Positions 53,312 through 60,784 of a DNA stretch of 64,000 nucleotides are shown here, piece by piece. Source of the DNA: Rhodobacterales bacterium (GTDB lineage: Bacteria; Pseudomonadota; Alphaproteobacteria; Rhodobacterales; Rhodobacteraceae); NCBI GenBank assembly GCA_003249215.1, contig QKJR01000003.1:1-64000 (forward strand), written 5' to 3'. A program made the translations under genes and the position numbers. The notes under the pieces were generated by a model. It was not told the DNA's origin and did no database searches. It was given only the letters and a program-made list of their open reading frames with translations. Position 1 is the first letter of the stretch; each line of letters begins with the position of its first letter.

Positions 53312-54658
53312 TTACGAACCTTTCTTCATCTGCGCCTTCCGCGCACGAAGCCTATCGAACAATTTCGTGGCCAAGCCCGGTTTCACCACCTGCTTGGCGC
53401 GGCCGAGCGCGATGGCGCCCGCGGGCACATCCTCGGTGATCACCGAGCCCGAGCCGGTCAGCGCGCCATCGCCCACCGTCACCGGCGCCACCAGCATCGT
53501 ATCCGAGCCGATGAAGGCATTGGCGCCGATCACCGTGCGATGCTTGAAGACGCCGTCATAGTTGCAGGTGATCGTGCCTGCGCCGATATTTGTGGCCTCG
53601 CCGATCTCGGCATCGCCCAGATAGGTCAGATGGCCGACCTTGACCCCTTCAGCCAGAAGGGAATTCTTCACCTCGACGAAGTTGCCGATATGCACGTCCT
53701 CGGCCAGTTCCGCCCCGGGCCGCAGCCGGGCGAAGGGGCCGATCGTCGCGCCGCGGCTGATGTGGCAGCCTTCGAGATGACAAAAGGCCTCGATCTTCGC
53801 GCCGCTCTCGATCGTCACGCCGGGGCCGAAGACAACATGCGGCCCGAGCGTCACGTCGCGCCCGAGGAAGGTGTCGAGCGCGAACCAGACCGAGGCCGGG
53901 TCCTGCATCGTCACACCGTTTTCCAGTGCCCCGGCCCGGGCGTTGGCCTGAAACAGCGCCTCGGCACGGGCGAGTTCCGCACGGGTGTTGATGCCGAGCG
54001 TCTCCTCTTCGGGGCAGGTCACCACGGCGGCGCTCCGCCCGCGCGTGCGCGCCGCGGCCACGATATCGGTGAGGTAATATTCCCCGGCGGCATTCTCGTT
54101 CGAAAGCCCCGCGACGAGCTCCGCCAGAAGCCCCGCGTCGCAGGCGACAACCCCGGAGTTACAAAGGGTTAGCGCGCGTTCTTCATTCGTTGCATCCTTG
54201 AACTCGACGATCTTTTCGAGCGCGCCGCCGGTCACGATCAGGCGGCCATAGCGGCCGGGATCGGCGGCCTCGAACCCCAGAACGGTCACATCCGCCGCAC
54301 TCTCGGCCAGCGCCTCGAGCGTTTCCGCGCGAATGAAGGGTGTGTCGCCGTAAAGCACAACGGCGCGGCCCTGAAAGCCCTCAAGCCCCGGCATCGCCTG
54401 CGCCACCGCATGGCCGGTGCCGAGCTGTTCGGCCTGCAGCACCACTTCGGCCTCGGGGTCGAATTTTGCGACCGCTTTTGTCACCAGATCCGCCCCGTGC
54501 CCCGCCACCACGATCACCCGTTCGGGTTCGAGTGCGCGCCCCGCCGCCAGCGCATGGGCAAAAAGCGGCGCCGCGCCCAGCGGATGCAGGACCTTGGGCA
54601 GGTCCGAATTCATCCGTGTCCCCTGACCCGCGGCCAGAACGATCAATGCTGTCGCCAT
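53312..54658 (-). CDS. glmU: Bifunctional UDP-GlcNAc pyrophosphorylase / glucosamine-1-phosphate acetyltransferase GlmU
   Basis: Completes UDP-GlcNAc synthesis. ATG 54658 gives 448 residues, and AAGG lies 8 nt upstream. The N-terminal pyrophosphorylase has LAAGQGTRMNSDLPKVLHP, QLGTGHAV and YGDTPFI. The C-terminal left-handed beta-helix (about 245-430) has hexapeptide repeats and the acetyltransferase block NYDGVFKHRTVIG. A longer frame to 55660 would cross the divergent gph gene and is rejected. First gene of the glmU-glmS-AlkD-like operon; its products feed the Mur pathway encoded at the left of the window. Confidence 0.97.
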   Translation of the reverse strand: MATALIVLAAGQGTRMNSDLPKVLHPLGAAPLFAHALAAGRALEPERVIVVAGHGADLVTKAVAKFDPEAEVVLQAEQLGTGHAVAQAMPGLEGFQGRAVVLYGDTPFIRAETLEALAESAADVTVLGFEAADPGRYGRLIVTGGALEKIVEFKDATNEERALTLCNSGVVACDAGLLAELVAGLSNENAAGEYYLTDIVAAARTRGRSAAVVTCPEEETLGINTRAELARAEALFQANARAGALENGVTMQDPASVWFALDTFLGRDVTLGPHVVFGPGVTIESGAKIEAFCHLEGCHISRGATIGPFARLRPGAELAEDVHIGNFVEVKNSLLAEGVKVGHLTYLGDAEIGEATNIGAGTITCNYDGVFKHRTVIGANAFIGSDTMLVAPVTVGDGALTGSGSVITEDVPAGAIALGRAKQVVKPGLATKLFDRLRARKAQMKKGS

Positions 54659-54686
54659 TTCGGTGCCTTTTCTTCTGCTCGGCCCT

Positions 54687-54714
54687 GTTTTACCCATACC
54701 ATATCTGCCTGCAA
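54687..54714 (-). promoter_or_regulatory. Candidate glmU promoter
   Basis: On the minus strand TTGCAG (54714-54709) and TAAAAC (54692-54687) are spaced by 16 nt, 29-56 nt before the glmU start. Matches are 3/6 and 4/6. The 93-nt divergent gap must also hold the gph promoter. Confidence 0.28.
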
Positions 54715-54751
54715 GCGCCGGGCGATCACACAATCTTTCGGGGGCGTAACC

Positions 54752-55417
54752 TTGCGCACAGTGGTTTTCGATCTGGACGGGACGCTCGCCGATACCTCGG
54801 CCGACCTCATCGCCGCGGCCAATGCCTGTTTCGCGGCGCGTGGTCTGGGGCGCCCGCTCGACCCGGAGGCCGATCAGCTGACCGCCTTTCACGGCGGGCG
54901 GGCGATGCTCCGGCTTGGTTATGAGCGGCTCGGCGAGGCCCGCGCGCCCGCGCTGATCGAGGCGGATTATCCTGCGCTTCTTGCGCATTACGCGGCCGGG
55001 ATCTGCGTCGAGACGCGGCTTTACCCGGGCGCGGCCGAGGCGGTCGCGGCGCTGCGTGATGCGGGATTTGCGACCGCGATCTGCACCAACAAGCCCGAGG
55101 GGCTCGCCCGCGATCTGGTGGTGCAACTCGGCATCGCCGATCTTTTCGGGGCGCTGATCGGGGCCGATACGCTGCCCACGCGCAAGCCCGATCCCGCACC
55201 CTATCTGGCGGCGGTCAGGGGGGCGGGCGGCGATCCGGCGCGCTCGATGCTGATTGGCGATACCGAGACCGATCGGCGGACGGCCGCCGCCGTGGGCGTG
55301 CCCTGTGCGCTCGTGACCTTCGGGCCAGAGGGGCCGGGGATCGCGCGGCTTGCGCCCGAAGTCTTGCTCGAGGCTTATGCCGATCTGCCGGCGATTGCCG
55401 ATACCCTGCTGATCTAG
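54752..55417 (+). CDS. gph: Phosphoglycolate phosphatase (HAD family)
   Basis: 221 residues from TTG 54752, with GGGGG 7 nt upstream. ATG starts upstream in the frame would overlap glmU by hundreds of bases, so the TTG is preferred. HAD motifs: I DLDGTLADT with the nucleophile Asp, II ICTNKPE, III with Lys in RKPDPAPY, and IV IGDTETDRRTA. Removes phosphate from 2-phosphoglycolate formed by Rubisco oxygenation or DNA 3'-end repair. Other HAD phosphatase substrates cannot be excluded. Its stop TAG shares the CTAG palindrome with the stop of the convergent secreted-protein gene. Confidence 0.88.
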   Translation: MRTVVFDLDGTLADTSADLIAAANACFAARGLGRPLDPEADQLTAFHGGRAMLRLGYERLGEARAPALIEADYPALLAHYAAGICVETRLYPGAAEAVAALRDAGFATAICTNKPEGLARDLVVQLGIADLFGALIGADTLPTRKPDPAPYLAAVRGAGGDPARSMLIGDTETDRRTAAAVGVPCALVTFGPEGPGIARLAPEVLLEAYADLPAIADTLLI

Positions 55418-55770
55418 TTCATGAATTCTCGCTCGCACCACGTGAAGGTGGTGCGATACTCCGCAAGCAGCTCCTTGAGTCGCTTGTTCGCCGCGATCCG
55501 GGTTTCCCGCTGGATCAGTGCCTTCTTCTTCTGTGCCGCCGTTCCGGGCAGCCCCGCCGCAATGGCCTTGGCCATGTCGCGCACCCGATATTCCTCGACC
55601 GGGGGGATCATCCCGCGCCGCCCGAGGTTCTGCGCCACGAGCGAGAGCATCGCCGCGCAATGCAGGCGCTGCGCGTCGCGGCCATTGTAGATGATCAGCG
55701 TCTCGGGCGCGGCCCTGGCCAGGCCGGGGCCGAGCGCGAGCGCAAGGCAGAGCAGGAAAGCGGCACGCAT
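55414..55770 (-). CDS. Small secreted protein with two cysteines, function unknown
   Basis: 118 residues from ATG 55770, with GGAGG 5 nt upstream. A signal peptide is evident (about 1-20, AAFLLCLALALGPGLARA). The mature part is about 98 residues, mostly helical in composition, with Cys in RLHCAAM and in TFTWCERE that could form a disulfide. I do not recognise the family. It is convergent with gph (4-nt stop overlap) and divergent from the MFS transporter gene. Confidence 0.65.
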   Translation of the reverse strand: MRAAFLLCLALALGPGLARAAPETLIIYNGRDAQRLHCAAMLSLVAQNLGRRGMIPPVEEYRVRDMAKAIAAGLPGTAAQKKKALIQRETRIAANKRLKELLAEYRTTFTWCEREFMN

Positions 55771-55953
55771 GGAACCTCCGCCCTGAGCATCGCGCCTCAT
55801 CGACCAGGGCGCAAGCACGAGAGGGCGCTGAGGCGCGCCGGCCGCTCTGGACGCGGGGCGCGGCGCAGGCTAGCCTCCCGTCAACCGAACATTGCCGATG
55901 TCGATTCTGTCGCGCGAGGCCCCGCCCTCGCGCGTTTTGCTCTTGGTGTGCTC

Positions 55954-57198
55954 ATGTCTTCCCCCTCCGCCGTCACCGCGCCCGTGGCGCCCTCGCGTCA
56001 CGCGGTGGGCTTCGTCCTGCTCGTCGTCTTTCTCGACATGGTCGGCCTCGGCCTGATCCTGCCGGTGCTGCCCGAGTTGATCGAGACGGTCGGGCATATG
56101 ACCCTCGATCAGGCGGCGCGGATCGGCGGGCTGATGTTCGCGGCCTTCAGCCTGGCGCAATTCCTGTTCGCGCCGATGATGGGGGCGCTCTCGGATCGGT
56201 TCGGGCGGCGGCCGCTTCTGCTCATTGCGGTGGCGGGGCTCGGGGTCGATTACCTCTTCCATGCGCTCGCGCCCACCGTCGGCTGGCTTTTCGTGGGGCG
56301 CGTCATCGCTGGGCTCTGCGGTTCGAGCCATGTGATCGCGAACGCCTATCTCGCCGACGTCACCCCGCCCGAGGGCCGCGCGCGGGCCTTTGGCCTGATG
56401 GGGGCGGCCTTCGGGCTCGGCTTCGTTCTGGGCCCGGCGCTCGGCGGGCTCTTGGGTGAATTGGGGCCGCGGGTGCCGTTCTGGGTGGCGGCGGGGATCG
56501 CCGGGGCGAATTTCCTCTACGGCTGTTTCGTCCTGCCCGAGTCGCTGCCCGCGCACAAACGCCGCGCCTTCCGCCTGCGCGAGGCCAATCCGCTGGGCGT
56601 GCTCGGCGTCTTCGCGCGCTACAAGGGCGTTCTGCCGCTCGCGGCGGTCTTTGCCGTCTATTACTTCGGCTCGGCGGTCTATCCGGCGATCTGGTCCTTC
56701 TGGGGGATGGCGAAATTCGGCTGGTCCGAGGCGATGGTGGGGGTGAGCCTTGCGGCCTTCGGCATCGTCTGGGCGCTCTTTCAGGGCGTGCTGACCGGCC
56801 CGGCGGTGCGGATCTGGGGCGAGCCGCGCGCGGCGCTCATCGGGCTGATCATCGCGGTGGTGGCCTGTGCGGGCTATGGCTTTGCCAACGGCATCGTCGC
56901 GGTCGTGGTGCTCCTCTTCATCCACGGGCCCGAGGGCTTCGTGCATCCGATGCTCTCGGCGATGATGTCGCGCGCGGTGCCCGAGGATGCGCAGGGCGCG
57001 CTGCAGGGGGGGCTCAGCGGCGCGATGAACCTGATGATGTTGCTCGGCACATTGTTCTTCACCCAGGTCTTCGGCTATTTCCTGTCCGAAGCGGCGCCGG
57101 TGCGCACGCCCGATGCCGCCTATTTCACGGCGGCGGGGGTGTTGGCTCTGGCGCTCATCCTCTATGTGCCGCAATGGCGGCGGCTGCGGAGCGCGTGA
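55954..57198 (+). CDS. MFS transporter, TetA-like drug/H+ antiporter group
   Basis: 414 residues with twelve hydrophobic segments. Motif A of the major facilitator superfamily, [14 protein letters not shown], lies between TM2 and TM3, and motif C-like [13 protein letters not shown] in TM5 marks the drug/H+ antiporter branch. The N-terminal [17 protein letters not shown] is typical of the TetA/TCR group. ATG 55954 lacks a clear ribosome-binding site, and the frame is open upstream, so the start is uncertain. It overlaps the next gene, an aminotransferase, by TGATG. Substrate unknown; the coupling suggests export of a metabolite handled by the aminotransferase. Confidence 0.88.
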   Translation: MSSPSAVTAPVAPSRHAVGFVLLVVFLDMVGLGLILPVLPELIETVGHMTLDQAARIGGLMFAAFSLAQFLFAPMMGALSDRFGRRPLLLIAVAGLGVDYLFHALAPTVGWLFVGRVIAGLCGSSHVIANAYLADVTPPEGRARAFGLMGAAFGLGFVLGPALGGLLGELGPRVPFWVAAGIAGANFLYGCFVLPESLPAHKRRAFRLREANPLGVLGVFARYKGVLPLAAVFAVYYFGSAVYPAIWSFWGMAKFGWSEAMVGVSLAAFGIVWALFQGVLTGPAVRIWGEPRAALIGLIIAVVACAGYGFANGIVAVVVLLFIHGPEGFVHPMLSAMMSRAVPEDAQGALQGGLSGAMNLMMLLGTLFFTQVFGYFLSEAAPVRTPDAAYFTAAGVLALALILYVPQWRRLRSA

Positions 57199-58382
57199 TG
57201 GACGAAGTATTCACCGGCAATTTCACCCAGCAGGAGCCGATCCCCGAAGCGGCGATCGAGGCCGCGGTGGCGGTGCTGCGCACGGGCCGGCTGCACCGCT
57301 ACAATACCGTTTCCGGCGAGGCGGGCGAGGCGGCGCTGCTCGAAGAGGAATTCGCCGCCGCGATGGGGGCGAAATACTGTCTGTCGGTCGCCTCGGGCGG
57401 CTATGCCCTGGGCTGCGCGTTGCGCGCGCTCGATCTGGCCCCCGGCGCGCCCGTGCTGACCAATGCCTTCACGCTCGCGCCGGTGCCCGGTGCGATTGCC
57501 GCCACCGGCGCGCGGCCGGTTTTCGTCGAGGTGACCGAGGATCTGGTGATCGACCTCGACCATCTCGACCGGATCGCGGGCGAGACCGGTGCGAAAGTGC
57601 TGATGCTGAGCCATATGCGCGGCCATCTGTGCGACATGGACCGGCTGCTCGAAATCGCCGCGCGCCATGATCTGCGGGTGATCGAGGATTGCGCCCATAC
57701 CATGGGCGCCTCCTGGGCCGGGCGGCTTTCCGGGCGCGACGGGGTGATCGGCTGCTATTCGACGCAGACCTACAAGCATATGAACTCGGGCGAGGGCGGG
57801 CTGATCGTCACCGACGACCCGGGTCTCATGGCGCGGATGATCCTCTTGTCGGGCAGCTACATGCTCTTCACCCGCCACCGTGCGGCGCCGGGGCCCGAGT
57901 ATTTCGAAGGGCTGAAATACGACACGCCCAATGTCTCGGGGCGGATGGACAACCTGCGCGCCGCGATCCTGCGCCCGCAGATCCCGACGCTCGGGGACCG
58001 GATCGCGCGGTGGAACGCGCTTTACATGCGCGTCGAGGCGGGGCTTGTCGCCACACCCGGCCTGCGCCTGATCCCGCGCCCGCAGGCCGAGGCCTATGTC
58101 GGCTCGAGCTTCCAGTTCCTGCTGCCCGGCCGCTCGGCCGAGGAAATTGCCGATGTCGTGTCGCGCTGTGCTGTGCGCGGGGTCGAGCTGAAGTGGTTTG
58201 GCGCGGCCGAGCCCGCGGGCTTCACCTCGCGCTACGACAGCTGGCGCTATGCGCCGGGACCGCGTCTGATGCAGACCGACCGGGTGCTCTCAGGGCTTCT
58301 GGACCTGCGCCTGCCGCTGACCTTTTCCCTTGAGGACGCCGATCAGATCGCGCGGATCATCGACGCCGAGGCCCGGCGGTAA
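57198..58382 (+). CDS. DegT/DnrJ/EryC1 family PLP-dependent aminotransferase
   Basis: 394 residues. The fold type I aminotransferase blocks of this family are present: ASGGYALGCALRAL (phosphate cup), DCAHTMGASWAG (Asp binding the PLP nitrogen), and the Schiff-base lysine in STQTYKHMNSGEGG. Members usually transfer an amino group to keto-sugars for antibiotics or surface glycans. No sugar-nucleotide genes adjoin it. The start ATG 57198 overlaps the MFS stop and has GGAG 6 nt upstream, so both genes form one operon. A family-A repeat follows. Substrate not assignable. Confidence 0.88.
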   Translation: MDEVFTGNFTQQEPIPEAAIEAAVAVLRTGRLHRYNTVSGEAGEAALLEEEFAAAMGAKYCLSVASGGYALGCALRALDLAPGAPVLTNAFTLAPVPGAIAATGARPVFVEVTEDLVIDLDHLDRIAGETGAKVLMLSHMRGHLCDMDRLLEIAARHDLRVIEDCAHTMGASWAGRLSGRDGVIGCYSTQTYKHMNSGEGGLIVTDDPGLMARMILLSGSYMLFTRHRAAPGPEYFEGLKYDTPNVSGRMDNLRAAILRPQIPTLGDRIARWNALYMRVEAGLVATPGLRLIPRPQAEAYVGSSFQFLLPGRSAEEIADVVSRCAVRGVELKWFGAAEPAGFTSRYDSWRYAPGPRLMQTDRVLSGLLDLRLPLTFSLEDADQIARIIDAEARR

Positions 58383-58389
58383 ACGGGCA

Positions 58390-58509
58390 GGGGGCTGCGC
58401 GCCCCCTCGGGCTTCGCCCTCACCCCGCGGGATATTTAAGTCAGGTTGAAGACCACGACTTTCCCTTCAACCTGATCCAAATATCCCGGGGTCCGGGGCA
58501 GAGCCCCGG
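58390..58509. repeat. Interspersed intergenic repeat, copy 7 (family A, complete)
   Basis: Hairpin GGGGGC-TGCGC-GCCCCC (58390-58406), left arm 58423-58450 (…CGGGATATTTAAGTCAGG…), 15-nt loop, right arm 58466-58491, closing hairpin CCGGGGC-AGA-GCCCCGG (58493-58509). The two arms match except for the central variable bases after ATATTT. Located between the convergent DegT and creA genes. Confidence 0.85.
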
Positions 58510-58526
58510 TCCGGCGGTTGCGCCTC

Positions 58527-58976
58527 TCACTTCGATCCGTAGAGCGGCACGGTCGAGATCGCCATCTTCGCCGAGCCCTGGCTCACCTCGCGCGCATGGG
58601 TCAGATAGACCAGAACCTGGTTCTGCTCGTCGAAGATCCGCGTGACCTTGAGCGATTTGAAGATCAACGAGCGGCTCTCGGAAAACACCGTTTCGCCCTT
58701 CGGGCCCCGGGCGATGTCGCCGAGCGTGATCGGCCCGGTCTGGCGGCAGGCGATCGAGGCGTTCGAGGGATCCTCGAACCAGTTCCCGTTCGAGATCCGG
58801 TCAAACAGGGACCGGTCGAAATAGGCGACATGGCAGGTCACGCCCTCGACCTTGGGATCGGCAATCGCCTCGATCACCACATCGTTGCCGACCCAGTCGA
58901 CACCGACACGGCCGACCTCTTCGGCGCAGGCGGAACTGGCGGCGAGGGCGAGCAGCAGGGCGGGAACGAAACGCAT
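58527..58976 (-). CDS. creA: CreA family periplasmic protein
   Basis: 149 residues from ATG 58976, with GGAGG 6 nt upstream. A signal peptide (about 1-19, ALLLALAASSACA) is followed by the CreA family sequence: EVGRVGVDWVGND, DPKVEGVTCHVAYF, and SLIFKSLKVTRIFDEQN. The longer frame to 60911 lies antisense to ivd and is rejected. CreA proteins are small, widely conserved and of unknown function despite the name. Divergent from the leucine-degradation operon across 165 nt. Confidence 0.92.
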   Translation of the reverse strand: MRFVPALLLALAASSACAEEVGRVGVDWVGNDVVIEAIADPKVEGVTCHVAYFDRSLFDRISNGNWFEDPSNASIACRQTGPITLGDIARGPKGETVFSESRSLIFKSLKVTRIFDEQNQVLVYLTHAREVSQGSAKMAISTVPLYGSK

Positions 58977-59105
58977 GGCAAACCTCCGGGTTTCGCTCAA
59001 TCTGGGGGCGGGGCGCCGCGCTGCCAAGTCCCGGCCTGTCGCCTGAGCGGATTTCCGTGACGTAGCGTCGCGCGGGCTTGACCGAATCGCGCCTGTCGGG
59101 CACGA

Positions 59106-59123
59106 ATTGAACAAGCGTTCAAT
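59106..59123. promoter_or_regulatory. Palindromic operator candidate upstream of ivd
   Basis: ATTGAAC-AAGC-GTTCAAT is a perfect 7-bp inverted repeat with a 4-nt centre, 18 nt before the ivd ATG and just ahead of its GGAGGGGAGG ribosome-binding region. The size and form fit TetR- or MerR-type repressors of branched-chain or fatty-acid catabolism (LiuQ/LiuR/PsrA groups). Binding there would block transcription start or elongation. Confidence 0.55.
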
Positions 59124-59141
59124 AACGGAGGGGAGGCCGCA

Positions 59142-60302
59142 ATGTTCGCAGGATCCATGACATTCGATCTGGGCGAGGATGTGAATGCGCTGCGCGATAT
59201 GGTGCAGTCCTGGGCACAAGAGCGCCTCAAGCCGATTGCGGCGCAGGTCGATCAGGAGAACATTTTTCCGCATGAGCTCTGGGCCGAGATGGGCGAGCTG
59301 GGGCTCCTCGGCGTCACCGTCGCCGAGGAATATGGCGGTTCGGGGATGGGTTATCTGGCCCATGTGATCGCGACCGAGGAAATCGCCCGGGTTTCGGCCT
59401 CGATCTCGCTCAGCTACGGCGCGCATTCGAACCTCTGCGTCAACCAGCTCAAGCTGAACGCCACCCCCGAGCAGAAGGCGAAATACCTGCCCGATCTGGT
59501 CAGTGGCGCCAAGGTTGGCGCGCTCGCCATGAGCGAGAGCGGCGCGGGCTCGGATGTCGTGGGCATGAAGCTCAAGGCCGAGAAGCGGAACGGCTATTAT
59601 GTGCTCAACGGCCACAAATACTGGATCACCAACGGCCCCGACGCCGATACGCTCGTGGTCTATGCCAAGACCGACCCCGAGGCGGGTTCGAAGGGCATCA
59701 CCGCCTTCATCGTCGAGAAATCGTTCAAGGGCTTCTCCACCAGCCCGCATTTCGACAAGCTCGGCATGCGCGGCTCGAACACCGCCCAACTCTTCTTCGA
59801 CAATTGCGAAGTGCCCTTCGAGAACGTGCTCGGCACCGAGGGCAAGGGCGTGCGCGTCCTCATGTCGGGCCTCGATTACGAGCGGGTCGTGCTCTCGGGC
59901 ATCGGCACCGGGATCATGGCGGCCTGCCTCGATGAAGTTGTGCCCTATGCCAAGGAGCGCCATCAGTTCGGCCAGCCGATCGGGAATTTCCAGCTGATGC
60001 AGGCGAAAATCGCCGACATGTATGTCGCGATGAACACCGCGCGCGCCTATACCTATGAGGTCGCCAAGGCCTGCGACAAGGGTCAGGTGACGCGTCAGGA
60101 TGCCGCCGCCACGGTCCTTTATGCCAGCGAACAGGCGATGGTGCAGGCGCATCAGGCGGTGCAGGCGCTGGGCGGCGCGGGCTTCCTCAATGACTCGACC
60201 GTGTCGCGCCTCTTCCGTGACGCGAAATTGATGGAGATCGGGGCGGGCACGTCCGAGATCCGCCGTATGCTCATCGGACGTGAGATCATGGAGAAAGCCT
60301 GA
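59142..60302 (+). CDS. ivd: Isovaleryl-CoA dehydrogenase
   Basis: FAD acyl-CoA dehydrogenase that converts isovaleryl-CoA to 3-methylcrotonyl-CoA in leucine degradation. It has 386 residues. Family blocks: AEEYGGSGMGYLAH, LSYGAHSNLCVNQL, the FAD-binding LAMSESGAGSDV and YWITNGPDADT. The catalytic glutamate is E247 in LDYERVVLSG, the IVD-specific position rather than the usual C-terminal one, which supports the isovaleryl assignment. GGGGAGG lies 5 nt before ATG 59142. First gene of the liu operon; its stop overlaps the next start (TGATG). Confidence 0.96.
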   Translation: MFAGSMTFDLGEDVNALRDMVQSWAQERLKPIAAQVDQENIFPHELWAEMGELGLLGVTVAEEYGGSGMGYLAHVIATEEIARVSASISLSYGAHSNLCVNQLKLNATPEQKAKYLPDLVSGAKVGALAMSESGAGSDVVGMKLKAEKRNGYYVLNGHKYWITNGPDADTLVVYAKTDPEAGSKGITAFIVEKSFKGFSTSPHFDKLGMRGSNTAQLFFDNCEVPFENVLGTEGKGVRVLMSGLDYERVVLSGIGTGIMAACLDEVVPYAKERHQFGQPIGNFQLMQAKIADMYVAMNTARAYTYEVAKACDKGQVTRQDAAATVLYASEQAMVQAHQAVQALGGAGFLNDSTVSRLFRDAKLMEIGAGTSEIRRMLIGREIMEKA

Positions 60303-60784
60303 TGCGTCCGACCCTTGCCGCCCTGTGCATTGCCCTTCCCGCCAGCGCCTTTGCGCAGGACCTGCCTGCCACGGCCCTCGCCGGCCTCGAGGCCACGGTC
60401 CGCGCCTGTTTTGCCGTGGCCGCCCCCGGCGAGACCGCGCCCGCCTGTCTGGGCGCCGGGGCGCGGCCCTGCACCGAGACGCCCGAGGGGATGACGACCA
60501 TCGGCACGATGCAATGCCTGCAGGCCGAGACGGCGGTTTGGGATGATCTCTTGAACACCGAATACAAGGCCCTTCGCGCGCAGATGCTCGCGCAGGGCGA
60601 TGGCCTGAACGAGAAGCTTCTGGCCGCACAACGCGCCTGGATCGCCTTTCGCGATGCGGAATGCGCCTTTGACTATGCCCGCTGGGGCGATGGCTCGATC
60701 CGGCAGATCGTCGGCGCCAATTGCCTGATGGAAATGACCGCCGCGCGGGCGATCGAGCTGCGCGACAAGAAGGACGGATCATGA
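60302..60784 (+). CDS. Secreted LprI-like protein (DUF1311)
   Basis: 160 residues. A signal peptide (about 1-19, [14 protein letters not shown]) precedes a domain like the lysozyme-inhibitor LprI N-terminal region (DUF1311): [19 protein letters not shown], then [16 protein letters not shown] and [19 protein letters not shown] (in separate blocks). Cysteines at conserved places suggest disulfides in the periplasm. It overlaps ivd upstream (TGATG) and mccB downstream (ATGA), so it is firmly embedded in the leucine operon, which is unexpected for an exported protein. A link to leucine catabolism is not known. Confidence 0.85.
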   Translation: MRPTLAALCIALPASAFAQDLPATALAGLEATVRACFAVAAPGETAPACLGAGARPCTETPEGMTTIGTMQCLQAETAVWDDLLNTEYKALRAQMLAQGDGLNEKLLAAQRAWIAFRDAECAFDYARWGDGSIRQIVGANCLMEMTAARAIELRDKKDGS

